Shown here: positions 46,046 to 58,149 of the stretch, piece after piece
How positions within the stretch are numbered: the stretch's first letter is position 1
Layout: the number at the start of each line of letters is the position of its first letter
From: Planoprotostelium fungivorum
Lineage: Eukaryota > Evosea > Variosea > Cavosteliida > Cavosteliaceae
Direction of reading: 5' to 3'
NCBI GenBank assembly: GCA_003024175.1
Contig: MDYQ01000006.1
Location: 243,784 to 307,783, forward strand
Length of the DNA stretch: 64,000 bases
Notes under the pieces: generated by a model
The model's input: the letters and a program-made list of their open reading frames with translations, nothing else
What the model was told of the DNA's origin: nothing
Databases searched by the model: none
Translations under genes and position numbers: made by a program

Positions 46046-48177
46046 TCATCGATGTTTATTCGAATACTCTGTCAAAACTTTCCTCCAAGCGACAAAGTCT
46101 CGATCGAACAGAGACGTCACATCATCTTCTCTGATCCATCTCACTCCCTCCTCATCATACTTGACTCTTCCCTCTCCGATGGGGCTCAAGGCCTTCTTTG
46201 TCCTCTCCTCCCACTCTCTCAGCACGTCCGTCTGCTTTCCCGTGATGATGGCATCCACCGTGTCCAAGTACATCTCCTGCACGATGGTCCACGTGACCTT
46301 GGTCGATTCGTAGATCATTCTCTGGTTCAAACGGGCGGGAAAACGGAGGAGGAGACTGGGCACGAACTCATGACACGTGACCGATGAGAACTCCGCCTCG
46401 ATCATCGCGAGTCGAAAGAAGGATCTTTCTCTCTTCAGTATCACGAGACGTCCTCTCTTCACCTCTGCACGATGTCGCTTGATGTAGGAAAGGGAGAGAG
46501 GGAGTAGAAGTACTGTTGGATCTGTCTGGATGGTATGTCTGTGGCGGGGGAACCATAGAGGCTCTGGAGGAGGTTGACGGTGAGGTCTCTCGTTAGATCG
46601 GCCGTGAGGCGTTGGAATAAGAGTCGTTCCTTCTTCTCCTCTTCGGTGTACTTTTCCATCTCTTGTCTGAGAGAGAGGGAGATGTTGGAGTAGATGTTCT
46701 TGCAGTGGAGGGCATCAGGATACCACACAGTCAGATTGACTCTTTCTCCGTTCACTTCCTGTTCATCATGTCATCATGGGCCATCGTCATGCATCATGAA
46801 CGTCATCGAACATCATCGTGATCACCATCGGAATCATCTACACACCTGTATGTCTTCCAGAGTGAGATAAGGATTACTCTTCAAGACAGAGAGCTCTTGA
46901 ACCGATACAGAGAGTCGATCGCAGCGGGGAGAAGACCGAAAAGCAAAGGGTTCACCGTTGATTCCCTCGTAGAGCATGGGTAGAATGTTCTGCGTCTGAT
47001 TGTTCAACCACTCTGCCCTCTTCTCTTCTCCTTCGGTGCCGAAGATTCCAAAGTGAACGGGGCTGGCGATTCCATACCTCTTCCCTTGAGTCTTCTCCCT
47101 TCGCAGTCTCTGTGTGATTTTGGTATCATCATCATCATTGACATCATCACCATCGTGGACACGTACCTGAGATAGAGTGTGATAGCGTATGAAATCGGAG
47201 GATTGGAAGACATCTTCGATCTCTCTCCTGTCTGTGATGATGGCCGCAGATGATCTCAGACTGTGGACGTCAACCAAGTTGTCTTCTTGAGAGAATGACT
47301 CACCCTCCCCAATAATCGAGCAGAGACACTATCTTAGAAAAAAGATCTACAGATGAGATGGTGCCGTTGTCGTCACGTCTCGCATCCCTCACCATGGACA
47401 GATCAGACCAGAGTCCTTTGTTCAAGGTCTCGTATTCGTTTCTGGACGCCTGAACATGAGCTTCGTAGGGGAAGGGTAATCGGGGTCCCGCAGTGAACTG
47501 CCTCAGATGAGATGGAAGATGGAAGATGGAAGATGGAAGATGGGACGGCGTCTCACGTTCTCTGATAATTTGGCGCTGTGAAAGACTCTCCATGTATCGT
47601 GAGTCTTATCGTATTGATGGATGAAGGGGATGATTCTGCCCAGTGCTGCCTTTTGGTCTTTTGTTATCTTCTTCTTTCCTAATGCGGGTAATGCCTTGGA
47701 ACTGTATTCTAATGTTCCTACTGGATTGAGATGGGACTGATCGTGCATCTCACCTTGGGGAATGAAGAAACCTGTCGGGAAAGGTCCATAGCTCTTCGAA
47801 TCTTCTGAGTCAGTCGATACATACATCCCTGGGGAGATATTAGAGGTCGATCTAGTGTTGTCATCAATTACCTCCTCCTCCGATCTGTCCATAAGAGTGC
47901 TCGTTGTACCTGATTCATGTAAGCTACAAAGATGTTCCGTGTCATTTCACCAGTCCATTTCCTCTTGAGAGAGGGAGTTATTATTCATCCATCTGAAACC
48001 GGTTTTTAGATCACCCCAATGATACATCCATTCGTCCACGGGTGTCTTTCTCAACAGGGATGTGAAATTATTCAATTGGACGTCTGTCACTGTCCAATTG
48101 CTCGTGATTTGTACATCGTATCCAAAGGACAGCGATAGAAATAAGAGGGAGAGGATGGCCTGGGTGTGACCTCTCAT
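46046..48177 (-). CDS. Secreted protein with ADP-ribosyltransferase-like N-terminus, unknown family
   Basis: The start is the ATG at 48177, with a clear signal peptide (MRGHTQAILSLLFLSLSFG). The first domain has EWMYHWGDLKTGFRWMNN, then spliced exons with YNEHSYGQIGGGGMYVSTDS and EDSKSYGPFPTGFFI. A histidine, then G.G.Y.S.D...S..YG, recalls the H-Y-[E/Q] class of ADP-ribosyltransferases, but this is only a pattern match. The larger remainder contains QASRNEYETLNKGLWSDLS, YHTLSQ, FGIFGTEGEEKRAEWLNNQT, VNGERVNLTVWYPDALHCKN and VIYES-like helices (NQRMIYESTKVTWTIVQEMY). It ends VLTEYSNKHR at 46046. Seven or eight exons give about 620 residues with several N-x-S/T sites. No family is recognised for the C-terminal part. 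Confidence 0.55.
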
Positions 48178-48265
48178 CTCGATCCGTGTTTTCTATAAGA
48201 TCTTGACAGGTGTGTTTCATTCAGCTGAAACTGAAACCTCTGAACTAGATCACAGACGCCAGACC

Positions 48266-50671
48266 ATGATGAACTCCCCTAACATCAACGAAAGCACCAG
48301 ATTAATGGATCGTGGAAGAGCGCCGGCAGGATCAGTTCTCATCGAAGACGACGGTGAAGAATCCATAAAAATCACAGAAACTGAGTGCGAGGTACAGAGG
48401 TCAGAGAGAAGATCAAGAACGACGGTTTGGACGCGGTCGAAGTCGAGTCGCACGAACACACCAGCAAGACGAGCTTCAGGTACTATGGACAAAAGCCCAA
48501 AGTATTAGGATTCCTCATTACGATTACCATCATCTTGTCTTTGGCATTCGCCATCACAGGTATCATCTCAACTCAATGGTGCCTCATCTGACTCGGCTCA
48601 TAGGTGGTGCTCTTTACAAGTACGACTACGAGGCCAAGTATGAAGACACAGTCGAGGTCTGCTAAGAACATACGAGACATCTCTGACCACCTTCACAGCT
48701 GTGGAGATACTTCTTCTGGGCCTTAGCATTGACTCTCAGTTTCACCGTCATCGCCATGGTCATCTCTCTCATCTTCTACATCCTCCACAACCTCTTCTAC
48801 TACACCATCGCCTCTTACTTTCTCAGTGGAATGCAGTTTCCCATCACCCTCTTCTCCTGGAGTAATTTGCATCCACCTCTCTTCCACTCAATCACAGACA
48901 GGTATTCTGCACTACTTCATCTACTGCATGTTCGTCTGTACCGACAACCATGGAGCCCCCAACTCGAAGAGGGGAACTATAGACAACATCATGAAGGCCC
49001 TCTTAATCCTCGGATGCACCTTCCTTGTCATGAAGGTCTTCACGAAGGCTGTCATCGGTGATCTCCGTCTCATCATCCTTCATCGTCTAAAGACAATGCA
49101 GCTTACATGCAAGACGAAGACTTCTGGCCCCAACTGAGAGATTACATCTTCAAAGAGAAGGTGAATGGAAGATGAGCTCACGGAGTTGACACGGACAGGT
49201 GTTCGATCGCATCATCTTGGATGAGCAGAGAGGTATCGCTACCCTCAAGAACATCTTCAAGAGAAAGCCCAGCCCTCTCGCCAGTGTCATGTCCAATGCA
49301 GAGTCAGTCCACCATCATCCATCATCCACCATCCACCCATCTCCATCATCGCATCGTCAACATCCATCCATCCACCTGATGATCTCACAGCACGAACAAA
49401 GAGGCCCACATGGACAGAGCCGTGAAGATCTCCAAGATGGTCTTCCTCCGTTTAGATCTCGATCGAGAGGGTGACGTCAGCTTCCAAGAGGTCCGTCCCT
49501 ACTTTGACTCCCACCACGAGGCCAAGAGGGCATTCCACATCTTCGACAAGGACGGTAATGGTTCCATCAACTATGAAGAATTAGTCAAGACCGTAGTCGA
49601 GATCTTCCGCGACAGAAAGGAGCTCTTCATGATATTGGAGGACAGAGAGAGCGTGGCAGATATCTTGGTGAGGAGGTGGAGTGGATGTAGAGGCTGATGT
49701 GAACAGTCGAGAGTGTTCATGGTGCTGTACGTCATCATCATGGCGGTTGCGACAGCCTTCACGATCTACCCAGACACGGCAAAGGCGGCTCTCGTGCCCA
49801 TCGGAACTTCCGCTCTGGCCCTGGCTTTCATCTTTGGTAATTCACTGAAGACAGTGTGGGAGTCGATGCTCTTCATCTTTGTCATCAAGCCATTCTCCGT
49901 GGGAGATCGTGTCACCATCAAAGGTAAGATGTCTTCTCTTCTTCTTTCTCTCTTTCTCTTCTTCTTTCTCTTTCTCTCTCTTTCTCTCTCTTTCTCTTCT
50001 TCTTTTTCTCTTCATCATCTCTCTTCATCTGTCTCTATAGATGTGTGCTGATGTGTCATGACAGATCACCCCACCATGAAGGTGTTCAGAATGTCTCTCT
50101 TCACTACTGTCTTCTATGGAATGGGTGAGACAATTGTTCTCGTAAAGAACGTAAAGACTGAGATGGAGACAGACGGTAGACAGTTCATCATTCCCAACAG
50201 TTTCCTCTTCACGAATGTCATCACTCAATACAAGAGGAGCAGAGACATCGCTGCTTCCTTCAAGTTACAAGTCAGCCACGACACCATCAACGGAGAGAAG
50301 TTCAAGCAGTTCACAAAGAGAGTCAAGGAGTGGATGAATCAAGATCAGGTGCACATCCATCATGATGACATCCCATCTGATGGACATTGTGCAGGCCAAC
50401 TGGAATCTGTCCAAGTTCCAGTGTTTCATCTCAGATTACGAAGAGACTCACAAGTTCATCATCGAGGTCTGGGCCGAACTGAAAGGTGATGGACGAACGT
50501 CTCATGATGAGAGGTGATGTCTGAAGAGAGACAGGAGTCACATGGAACGACATGCCCAAATTCAGAGCACCCAGAACGAGATTGTTCTTGGCCATTCAAG
50601 ACATCTGCCACCAGCTCGGTATCGCATTCAACACCGCCCCTCTCACCATCAACCGAAAGAAGATGGACTGA
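48266..50671 (+). CDS. MscS-type mechanosensitive channel with two EF hands
   Basis: The start is the ATG at 48266 (MMNSPNINESTRLMDRGRAP). Membrane segments include KVLGFLITITIILSLAFAIT, YFFWALALTLSFTVIAMVIS, NIMKALLILGCTFLVMKVFT and VFMVLYVIIMAVATAFTIYP. Between the early segments and the pore lie two EF hands with loops starting DLDREGDVSFQE and DKDGNGSINYEE. The MscS pore/beta domain follows: ALALAFIFGNSLKTVWESML, FVIKPFSVGDRVTI, then TEMETDGRQFIIPNS. The C-terminal alpha/beta part ends TINRKKMD at 50671. Order and EF-hand insertion match the Msy1/Msy2 class of endoplasmic-reticulum channels that release calcium under osmotic stress in yeast. About ten exons; one intron (49925-50062) is a long pyrimidine run. 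Confidence 0.9.
49925..50062 (+). repeat. Pyrimidine-rich intron tract
   Basis: Within one intron of the MscS gene, about 49931-50035 is almost purely T and C (repeated ttctctttctc units). It is a low-complexity polypyrimidine tract, likely unstable in length. Confidence 0.8.
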
Positions 50672-50760
50672 ACGTCATGATAAACTTTCCTCTTTCGTTT
50701 GTGGTCGACTGACATTTGCTGCTTATCTGTCAGCGATGGCATTATTTTTCCTACCCAAAG

Positions 50761-53700
50761 ATGAGGAGAGTGGCCCTTCTTCTCTTTCTCCTTCAAGTGG
50801 CTATCGCCTCTCGCAGCGTGAGTAGAAGACCCCTCCGCCGATTGATGGAAATGTAGTCTTTGGGGGGTGTAAAGACACATCCGAAATGGACGGCGGACGA
50901 AGAGACTGTGCCTGACCATAGTCGAGTTCAGTTCTCGGTGCATCTACCGTGAGATACCATACCGACGAATCACATATGACTCAACGATGTCCAGACAAAC
51001 CAATTTGGACAAGTTAGAGAAGCTATTTTGGAAAGTCTCGGACCCAAAGAGCAGAGATTTCGGTCGTTATAGAGATATGCAAGAGCTGCACGATTTGACC
51101 GCTCCAGCACCCGAGTCATTCAGAAAAATTGAGAGGTGATAGAGATAAGATGGCTACACTTCGATCTCATGCCATACAGATGGCTCCATTCCGTACAACG
51201 AGCCAAGATCCGAAGATTCGACAATCACTTCTCTGTCGAACTCACTGCCAGAGATGCCTCTCAACTCTTCCAAGTGATCCCTCCCTCCATTTCCATCATT
51301 CACATTCACACAGGCACCGGTGAGAATGTGGACACACGTTGACAGCGGACACCGTCAAGCCAGGTGAACTCTCATCATCACGAAGAGGATGTGAGACTCC
51401 ACAGGTTCTATGGTGACATCACCGTCCCAACTTCCGTCCGAGAGCACATCCATCTCGTCTCTGGAGGTCTAATGAGATTCCACAACGCAAAGAGGTCGCT
51501 CAAGAGAACACCCCCTCGACCACACGCCGAACCGTAAGGACATGATGTGCACGATGGAAACTGACCTACTACAGGATCGATTATCCTTATTACAGGGGAT
51601 ACAACTCTACTCTGGCTGCATTGAGAAGAGCGTACAACATCACCATGAACTCCACCACCACGGGACAAGTCATCCAAGTCATCTACGAATTTGGAGATTA
51701 CTACACGGTAAGAATGTTTCCACCCTCCTACCTCATTCCAATCATTTCATCTATTCCATTTCATACCTCTTTCATCTGATGAAAGATAGCCCAGCGATCT
51801 TCGGTCCTTCTACAGGGCCAACAACATCAATTCCACCCTCTTACCCATCGCCCGTGGAACCAACTGCATCTCCAAAGGTTGTGACACCACGGAGTCCAAT
51901 TTAGACGTGCAGTACATGATGGGCACCGCAGCCAACACGAAGACTTACTTCCTCAACTTTGATCCTTCTGTCTTCATGCTGGAGGCCCTGCAGGACACTC
52001 TCTCTTTCACACGCTACCAGCCCACCGTGAGACTCTCGTGTGATGAAAGTGTGACACGCTGCAGGTGATATCCATGAGTTGGGGTGGTGTAGAGTATGTT
52101 GAATGTCCAAACGAAGACTTGTGTCAGGTGAGACATCCACACATCACCTCTCAACCATCATCATCATCATCGCAAAGATGTCACTGATTGCATCAGTACG
52201 ACTTACAATCCGATCTCGATTATGCGAATGCGACGGACGTCCTGTTGATGAAATTTGGAGTGGCAGGCACCTCCGTCGTCGTTTCATCGGGGGACAATGG
52301 TGCATTGAATTTCTTGGATACTTCTGGAAATTGTCCCCTGGACAATCAATACTTCTGTCCAGGCTACGATTACGCCTGTGATGACGTCTTCTCTTCGTGT
52401 CAGCAGGTGACATCCGTGTGATGAGATAGATGGTGACCACATCAGGTCCTCGTTACGTTCAACGGTACAACGGTCTCTTATCCCAACAGCTACACGTCGG
52501 GCTTTCTGGACCCCTCCCTGGTCGATGTCATCTCTTCAGATAATCAAGCCTGCAATGTCTCTTACGTCAGCATAGAGGGTAGGACCACCGTCCTCACTGG
52601 AATCTGCACCTGCGATCAATTGATCTACAACGACTATCTCTTGAACGGTACACTGTACCAAATTCGACCCTACACCTTCAACAGTAGCAACGGTTCACCC
52701 TTTGAGCCCGGTTGGCCCGCGTCATCACCTTATCTCACCAGGTGATTCAACGTGTTCGGATGCATCTGATCGTACGTCAGCGTGGGTGGTACCATTCTAC
52801 TCGACGCCACCACGGAGATCTTCGCTTCCTATGACACTGGATCCATCATCGCGGGTGGAGGTGGTTTCAGCAAGATGTACCCACAGCCATCTTATCAGAA
52901 GGATTTCGTGCAGCAGTGGATGAATGGCCGCAACACGACTTTTACTCCACTCTCTTCTTTCAACTCGAGCAACAGAGTGAGTCGTGATGATGGACGACGA
53001 TGTTGATGACATCAGGCCTACCCAGACATCAGTCTCAGCGCTCACGCTTATCCCATCTACGATGGAGGTTCAGTTGGATTTGTCGATGGGTGAGAAGATG
53101 AGGGTTGATGTGGCTGATGAGATCAGAACGAGTGCATCCGCTCCCTTGATGGGAGGCATCCTGTCTCTCATCAACGATCGTCTCATCGCTCTTGGATACC
53201 CCACACTGGGGTTCATCAATCCTCTCTTGTATCACATCGCATCGGATAGGCCAGACATCTACAGGGACATCACATCAGGCAAGAACAATTGGAGTAGTGC
53301 TACCGTATGTCAGGTGAAGATCTCATCCACATCACATGATGAACATCATCTGATGAACATCATCTGATGAACATCATCTGATGAACATCATCTGATGAAC
53401 ATCATCTGATGAACATCATCTGATGAACATCATCTGATGAACATCATCTGATGAAGGAGAGTAGATCGGATTTGATTCAGCAGAAGGATGGGATCCCGTC
53501 ACCGGATTAGGTTCGTCATCACTCTCTCTTCATCTCACCCTCTCAGGTTCACCCAACGTGGGGCTACTGACAGACTACATCATCCAATTGTACCAACAGA
53601 CCCACACCACCAAGACCACCAGCGCTTATTCCACTCTACCCATCGACACCGTCACGGAGTTGACACAGTCCATCACCTTCCAGAGGACCACCTTCACACG

Positions 53701-53827
53701 CGTCTCCCCTGCACCACCCCCGCGTACTTCACCCACAGAGACCCTCGTCCCCACCGTCCCTGTCAGCTCTTCTGTCTCTCTCACCGTCTCCCTTCTCCTC
53801 TTTGTCACAATCCTCTTGTCAACATAA
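50761..53827 (+). CDS. TPP1: Sedolisin / tripeptidyl-peptidase 1 (peptidase family S53)
   Basis: A lysosomal or secreted acid protease removing tripeptides from protein N-termini. The start is the ATG at 50761 with a signal peptide ([19 protein letters not shown]). The prodomain has [17 protein letters not shown] and [20 protein letters not shown]. The catalytic Glu and Asp lie in [13 protein letters not shown], the oxyanion Asp in VVSSGDNGA, and the nucleophile Ser in [12 protein letters not shown]. The calcium site is DITSGKNNW, followed by the spliced [13 protein letters not shown]. All are intact. The protein ends with a Ser/Thr-rich stretch and a hydrophobic tail ([18 protein letters not shown]), a membrane- or GPI-anchor-like end not found in animal TPP1. 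About fifteen exons, many N-x-S/T sites. One intron carries a 14-bp minisatellite. Confidence 0.92.
53337..53454. repeat. 14-bp minisatellite in a TPP1 intron
   Basis: Eight perfect tandem copies of TGATGAACATCATC span 53337-53448, then a partial copy. The unit contains the small inverted repeat GATG-AA-CATC. It lies between the VCQ exon and the EGWDP exon, in an intron of the sedolisin gene. Confidence 0.95.
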
Positions 53828-53837
53828 AGGATGTCGA

Positions 53838-53950
53838 ACAGATGTTCTCTACAGATGTTCTCTACAGATGTTCTCTACAGATGTTCTCTACAGATGTTCT
53901 CTACAGATGTTCTCTACAGATGTTCTCTACAGATGTTCTCTACAGATGTT
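53838..53950. repeat. 13-bp minisatellite between convergent genes
   Basis: Eight perfect copies of ACAGATGTTCTCT span 53838-53941, then a partial copy that touches the stop codon of the MadBub gene. The array fills nearly all of the about 120 bases between the TPP1 stop and the MadBub stop, so both 3' UTRs must read into it. Confidence 0.95.
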
Positions 53951-56900
53951 TATCTCGATGACATTTCCATGTTCTGTCGGGTCAAGAGGGTCTTGATGGT
54001 GTTGCCCTTGGACTTTGTGAGGTACTCCTCCATCCTCTTGACGTGCACGTCCACTCGTGGAATGTGATCACAGCTCTCCACGTTGAGGAGATCGTCAAAG
54101 AGAGAGTTCCACACGTCACCCTGCCAGTACCTCTTCATTCCACTCTTGCACTTGTACCTTCCGTTCTCTCCCTTCTCTACTCTCATGTACTCGTTGTGAA
54201 GCATCGTGTGAATGACTCCGCAAACTCCAAACAGATCCACCTTGCATTCCATCAGTCCCTCTCTATCATCATGTATAGAATATACATCTATCCATAGATA
54301 CGAGTGTGGATGAACGTCTCACTTGTTTGGTCCATGGTTTGCCAGTCATCATCTCGATGCACTGAAAGTCCTCGGTGAAGTTGTTCTTCGTCGTGTACAC
54401 TGATCCAGCGGGTTGCAGTGTGACGTCGATGCTGTGGCCGAAATCGATGAGCTTGAGACCCTTTCCGGCCCATGTGTCATCCTTCTCCGCCTTCCACTGT
54501 CCCACCATGGCTCCACCCTCGTTCATGATCAACAGATTATCCGGTTTGATGTCTCCGTGGATGACCCCCGCATCGTGAATGGCCTGCACCATCTGCAACA
54601 GCTCCATGCCGTAGAACATGACCAGGGCCTGAGGACGTCAGTCGATCTACAACGGTGTAGACGGTCACCTCGTCCATGTGTGTGTTGTGGTTGCGGTGAT
54701 GGTTGATCACTTCGTGGAGGGAGAAGTCACAGATGTCCATCAGCAAGAAACTCTTGTCCACGTACACGTGCTGCGAGATCACCTTGGGGAACTTGTTTCT
54801 CTGTCTACAATCAACCCATTTCATTCGAATGAAACGCACCAGATGGGGAGGGACCCTCTGTTGGATCTGAGAGCAGATGTGGTATTCCCAGGGACAGGGT
54901 GGTGAGGCTATCTTTAGAGCATAGAGGGCAGTGTAGTCCGTGTTGGGGTCCTCAGAAACATCGTGAACGGCATACACCCTTCCAAAGGCACCCACACCCT
55001 GGCAGGTTGTAATCTCGAACGATTTCTCCTCTGTCTCAGTCAGTCTCCACGCTGCGAGATGTCTCTCACCCAAATCGAAGAAGAGACCACACTTTGCACC
55101 CTTCTCTACGTCATCAATGTCCGTTGTAGAGGGTGCACTCTGTTCACAGAGGTTGTGGTATCCCCCGTACATGTTCATGTCCACCTTCTGCAGCTGTTGT
55201 CGTATGTAGCTGTCGGTGAAGGGATCGAATGGGGCACCCCCCTCTGTGATGTCCACTCTCTTCATTCCCTCTGTGATGTCTGGACGGATCTTCTTCCCTT
55301 GCTGGTCGCTCTTCTTGTCGGGGGTGGTCAGTTGTCTCTTGTTTGACGATACAGATCCCCTGTTCAATGTCATCCACAGTGGAGAGAAAGACTCACAGAA
55401 TGTCCTCCTCTTCGTCAACAGTTCCACTCAGTACGTCCCCGTTGGTCATCTACAACGATCAATCGAGATGGAGAAGAGTGAAGACACCTTTCCGTGGTTC
55501 GATCTTCCCCTGGGTGGCTCGACTTCACCTCGAATGACATCACCGTTTGTCCTCTTCGGTCCGTTCGTCTGTGACCTTCCCTGATTCTCCTCCTCTCTCT
55601 CGGGTCTCCTGATCTCCAGGGTGGGGGATGGCACCAGATTGTAAGACTTTGTGACGTTGCTGGGTGTCATGACAATGGATTGATCCATCCTCTTCCTTCC
55701 AGTGGGAGTACCAAACATGGCTAAGACAGAGTCCATGGCCTTGCGGGTGTTGATGGTCATGGTGGGTGAGGCAGAGACACTCTGGTTGAAGTCGATCAGG
55801 GCAGAAATGTCCTCCGTGTACTCCACTGCGATCATCTGTGCGAGTCAGTGGAGATGGAATGAAGGGTGTACCTCTTCTTGTGGGTAGTGTTGCTGTGACA
55901 CTTGGATGGGGCGAGACGAGAGGCTGCCTAATCTGGGGGCGGGGGCGTTCTCACTCGAACTGTTCTCATCGAAGATGGTGAAGTGGGTGGGCTTGGCGGG
56001 TTGTAGTGGGGCCTTGGTCTCTTCAAAGATGGTAAAACCAGAGGGTTTGGTCGATGGCAGTGGGGCAGACTGGATGGCAAGTGCCTCTTCCTCAAAGATG
56101 GTGAAGCCGGTGGACTTTGGCTTGGCGACTGGTGTCTCTTCAAAGATGGTGAAGCCGGTAGATTTGGCAGGAGCAGGCTTGGTGGCTGGTGTCTCTTCAA
56201 AGATGGTGAAGCCGGCAGACTTTTCAGCCTTGGGTTCTTCAAAGATGGTGAAGCCACTGGATTTGGCAGGTTGTAGTGGAGCAGATGCGTTCGGCTTGCT
56301 CTCCTCTTGGAAGATGGTGAAGGTGGAGGGCTTGGACGCTGGAGCAGGTTTGGCGGGAGTCTCACCCTCGAAGATCGCAAAGCTGCTCGATTTCGTCGAT
56401 GGCTGAGGTTGAGCCTTGGATTCCTCGAAGATGGTGAAGGAGGAAGCGGGGGCCTTCTCTCCCTCCTGGAAGATGCTGAACGACGCCGGTTTGGTGGGTT
56501 GCACAGGAGCAGCGACCTTGGGAGCGGATCTCAATGACGTGGAATCGGAGGCGCTGGGTCTCTGAGATAAAACCTTTCTCTCGGGCATGGCTGGAATGAC
56601 TTGGGTCAATGCCATGTCCGTCTCCACTCCAATCTGTTCTGTCTTCAGCACGACAGATGTGGATCGATAGGAGACACACCTCTTCTGATGGATCGTAACC
56701 GTGGAATCGCATGGCACGGCGCTGTAGAGATGAGCCATTGTACTTGTAGATGGACTCACCTCCTCGAAGGACATGTCCTCCCCTTGAGGTCCAGAGATGA
56801 GATCCTTCTTGTATCCCATGGCCTGTGCCACTCCATTGTTATCGGTGAACACAACGATCTCCTTGCCCGAGCTCTGGCCGCTCGTCTTGCTGCCGCGTAA

Positions 56901-58003
56901 GGGCTCGTTCCAAGTGGAAGTCTGTGAGAACATGAGAGGGATAGAGTGTGAGGGTGTACCTTTCCAGTGTTCTCCTTCCTCGAGTCCTTCTCAGCAGGCA
57001 GGCTGTTCCAAGAGGGTTCGTATTTGGATCCCTTTCCGTCTGTGTCTCGGTACACTTCGAGTCCCTTGTTTCCGGTGGATTTGATGCCCGCTGTGCTCTG
57101 TCAGGAGGTGAAGTGAGAGAGAAGAACTCACTGGTGGATCTGACTGTGGGTGCCTTCGAGGTGCGAGTGGAAGTGCTGGCGGAACGCTGCGTCAGAGTAC
57201 CGAGGGCAGTCCTCTCCTCTCCCTCTTCTCCTTCCTCTTCTTCCAAGTTGTTGAGGGACATCTCGTAGGCTCTTCGACCCATTCTCATCTGGTAAGACAA
57301 GTACGCCTTCTTCAAATTGTCGATGGGCTCGGCCAGCCTGCGGGCATCAGGAAGTTGGAGGTGATGGTGGACTCACATCTTGATGCCCTTCTTGTAAACC
57401 TTCTCGGCGGAAGAAAAATTGCCTTTGGACTCGAGGACGATGGCCCAAGCTTCATAGAAGGTGGAGACGTACTCACCGATCCGATTGGCTTGCATGAATT
57501 TGAAAACATCTAATGGCTCTGAGCACACATCGGCCTGAATCGAGATGAGCGACGAAGGAGAGACACGAGACGACTCACATAGGTGATCCAGATTCGGATG
57601 TATCTCTCCTTGTTCTTATATTCTTCGCGGTCCTTGAACTCTTGAGTGCATCTCTCTAACAGCTGGATGACTTCTGTCTTCTTTCCAGAGGTACTCGTTT
57701 GTTGTGTCCACTGGATGTATCTACAACCATGTGAGCTGTCCATTATATACAATCTTTCTCTACCTCTGCCATACGAGAAGAGGATCAGATCCTGCATAAT
57801 CTCGGATCTTTTCTTCCCATTCTCTGTCAAGAATGAGCCACAACCAATAAGTCACGAAGAACTCACTGCTTCTGAGCGGTGTGTGCGGCGGTCGTGCTCG
57901 ACGTAGATGGTTGAAGAGCGGCCGCGAGTTTGGCAGGGTTTCTTCCTTGCTTTAGAGGAAGGATATTCTCCTTACTCTGTTCCCAGTCAAATTCACTCGT
58001 CAT
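53950..58003 (-). CDS. BUB1: MadBub spindle-checkpoint kinase (BUB1/BUBR1-type) with ABBA-motif array
   Basis: This kinetochore protein blocks APC/C-Cdc20 until chromosomes attach. The start is the ATG at 58003: MTSEFDWEQSKENILPLKQG holds KEN box 1 (57965-57973). The Mad3/BUB1 TPR region follows ([50 protein letters not shown]). KEN box 2 is in DSRKENTGK (56969-56977). Between 56480 and 55965 there are ten copies of a F-x-I-F-x-E motif (GFTIFEE and variants). The conserved region TINTRKAMDSVLAMFGTP is present, and then a full kinase domain: CQGVGAFGRVYAVHD, ALKIASPP, VIHGDIKPDNLL, LIDFGHSID and EDFQCIEMMTGKPW. The end is LLTRQNMEMSSR at 53950. All catalytic residues are present, so both BUB1 and BUBR1 roles may be in one protein. 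Confidence 0.93.
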
Positions 58004-58149
58004 GCTGATCGTGGGGAGGCAAGCTCGATTATGTTGGCGCGGATTCAAAAAGGGGTTTTGGCGGGAAAACGCAATCGGGATATGCGAATAAATTGGTATG
58101 ATCTACAAAGAGGGACATCACCTCCACATCACATCATATCACCCTCAAC

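Noticed and set aside
53802-53996. Repetitive plus-strand frame coding a YRCSLQMFSTDV-type repeat
   Set aside because: It is only the 13-bp minisatellite read as protein; 13 is not a multiple of three and there is no gene context.
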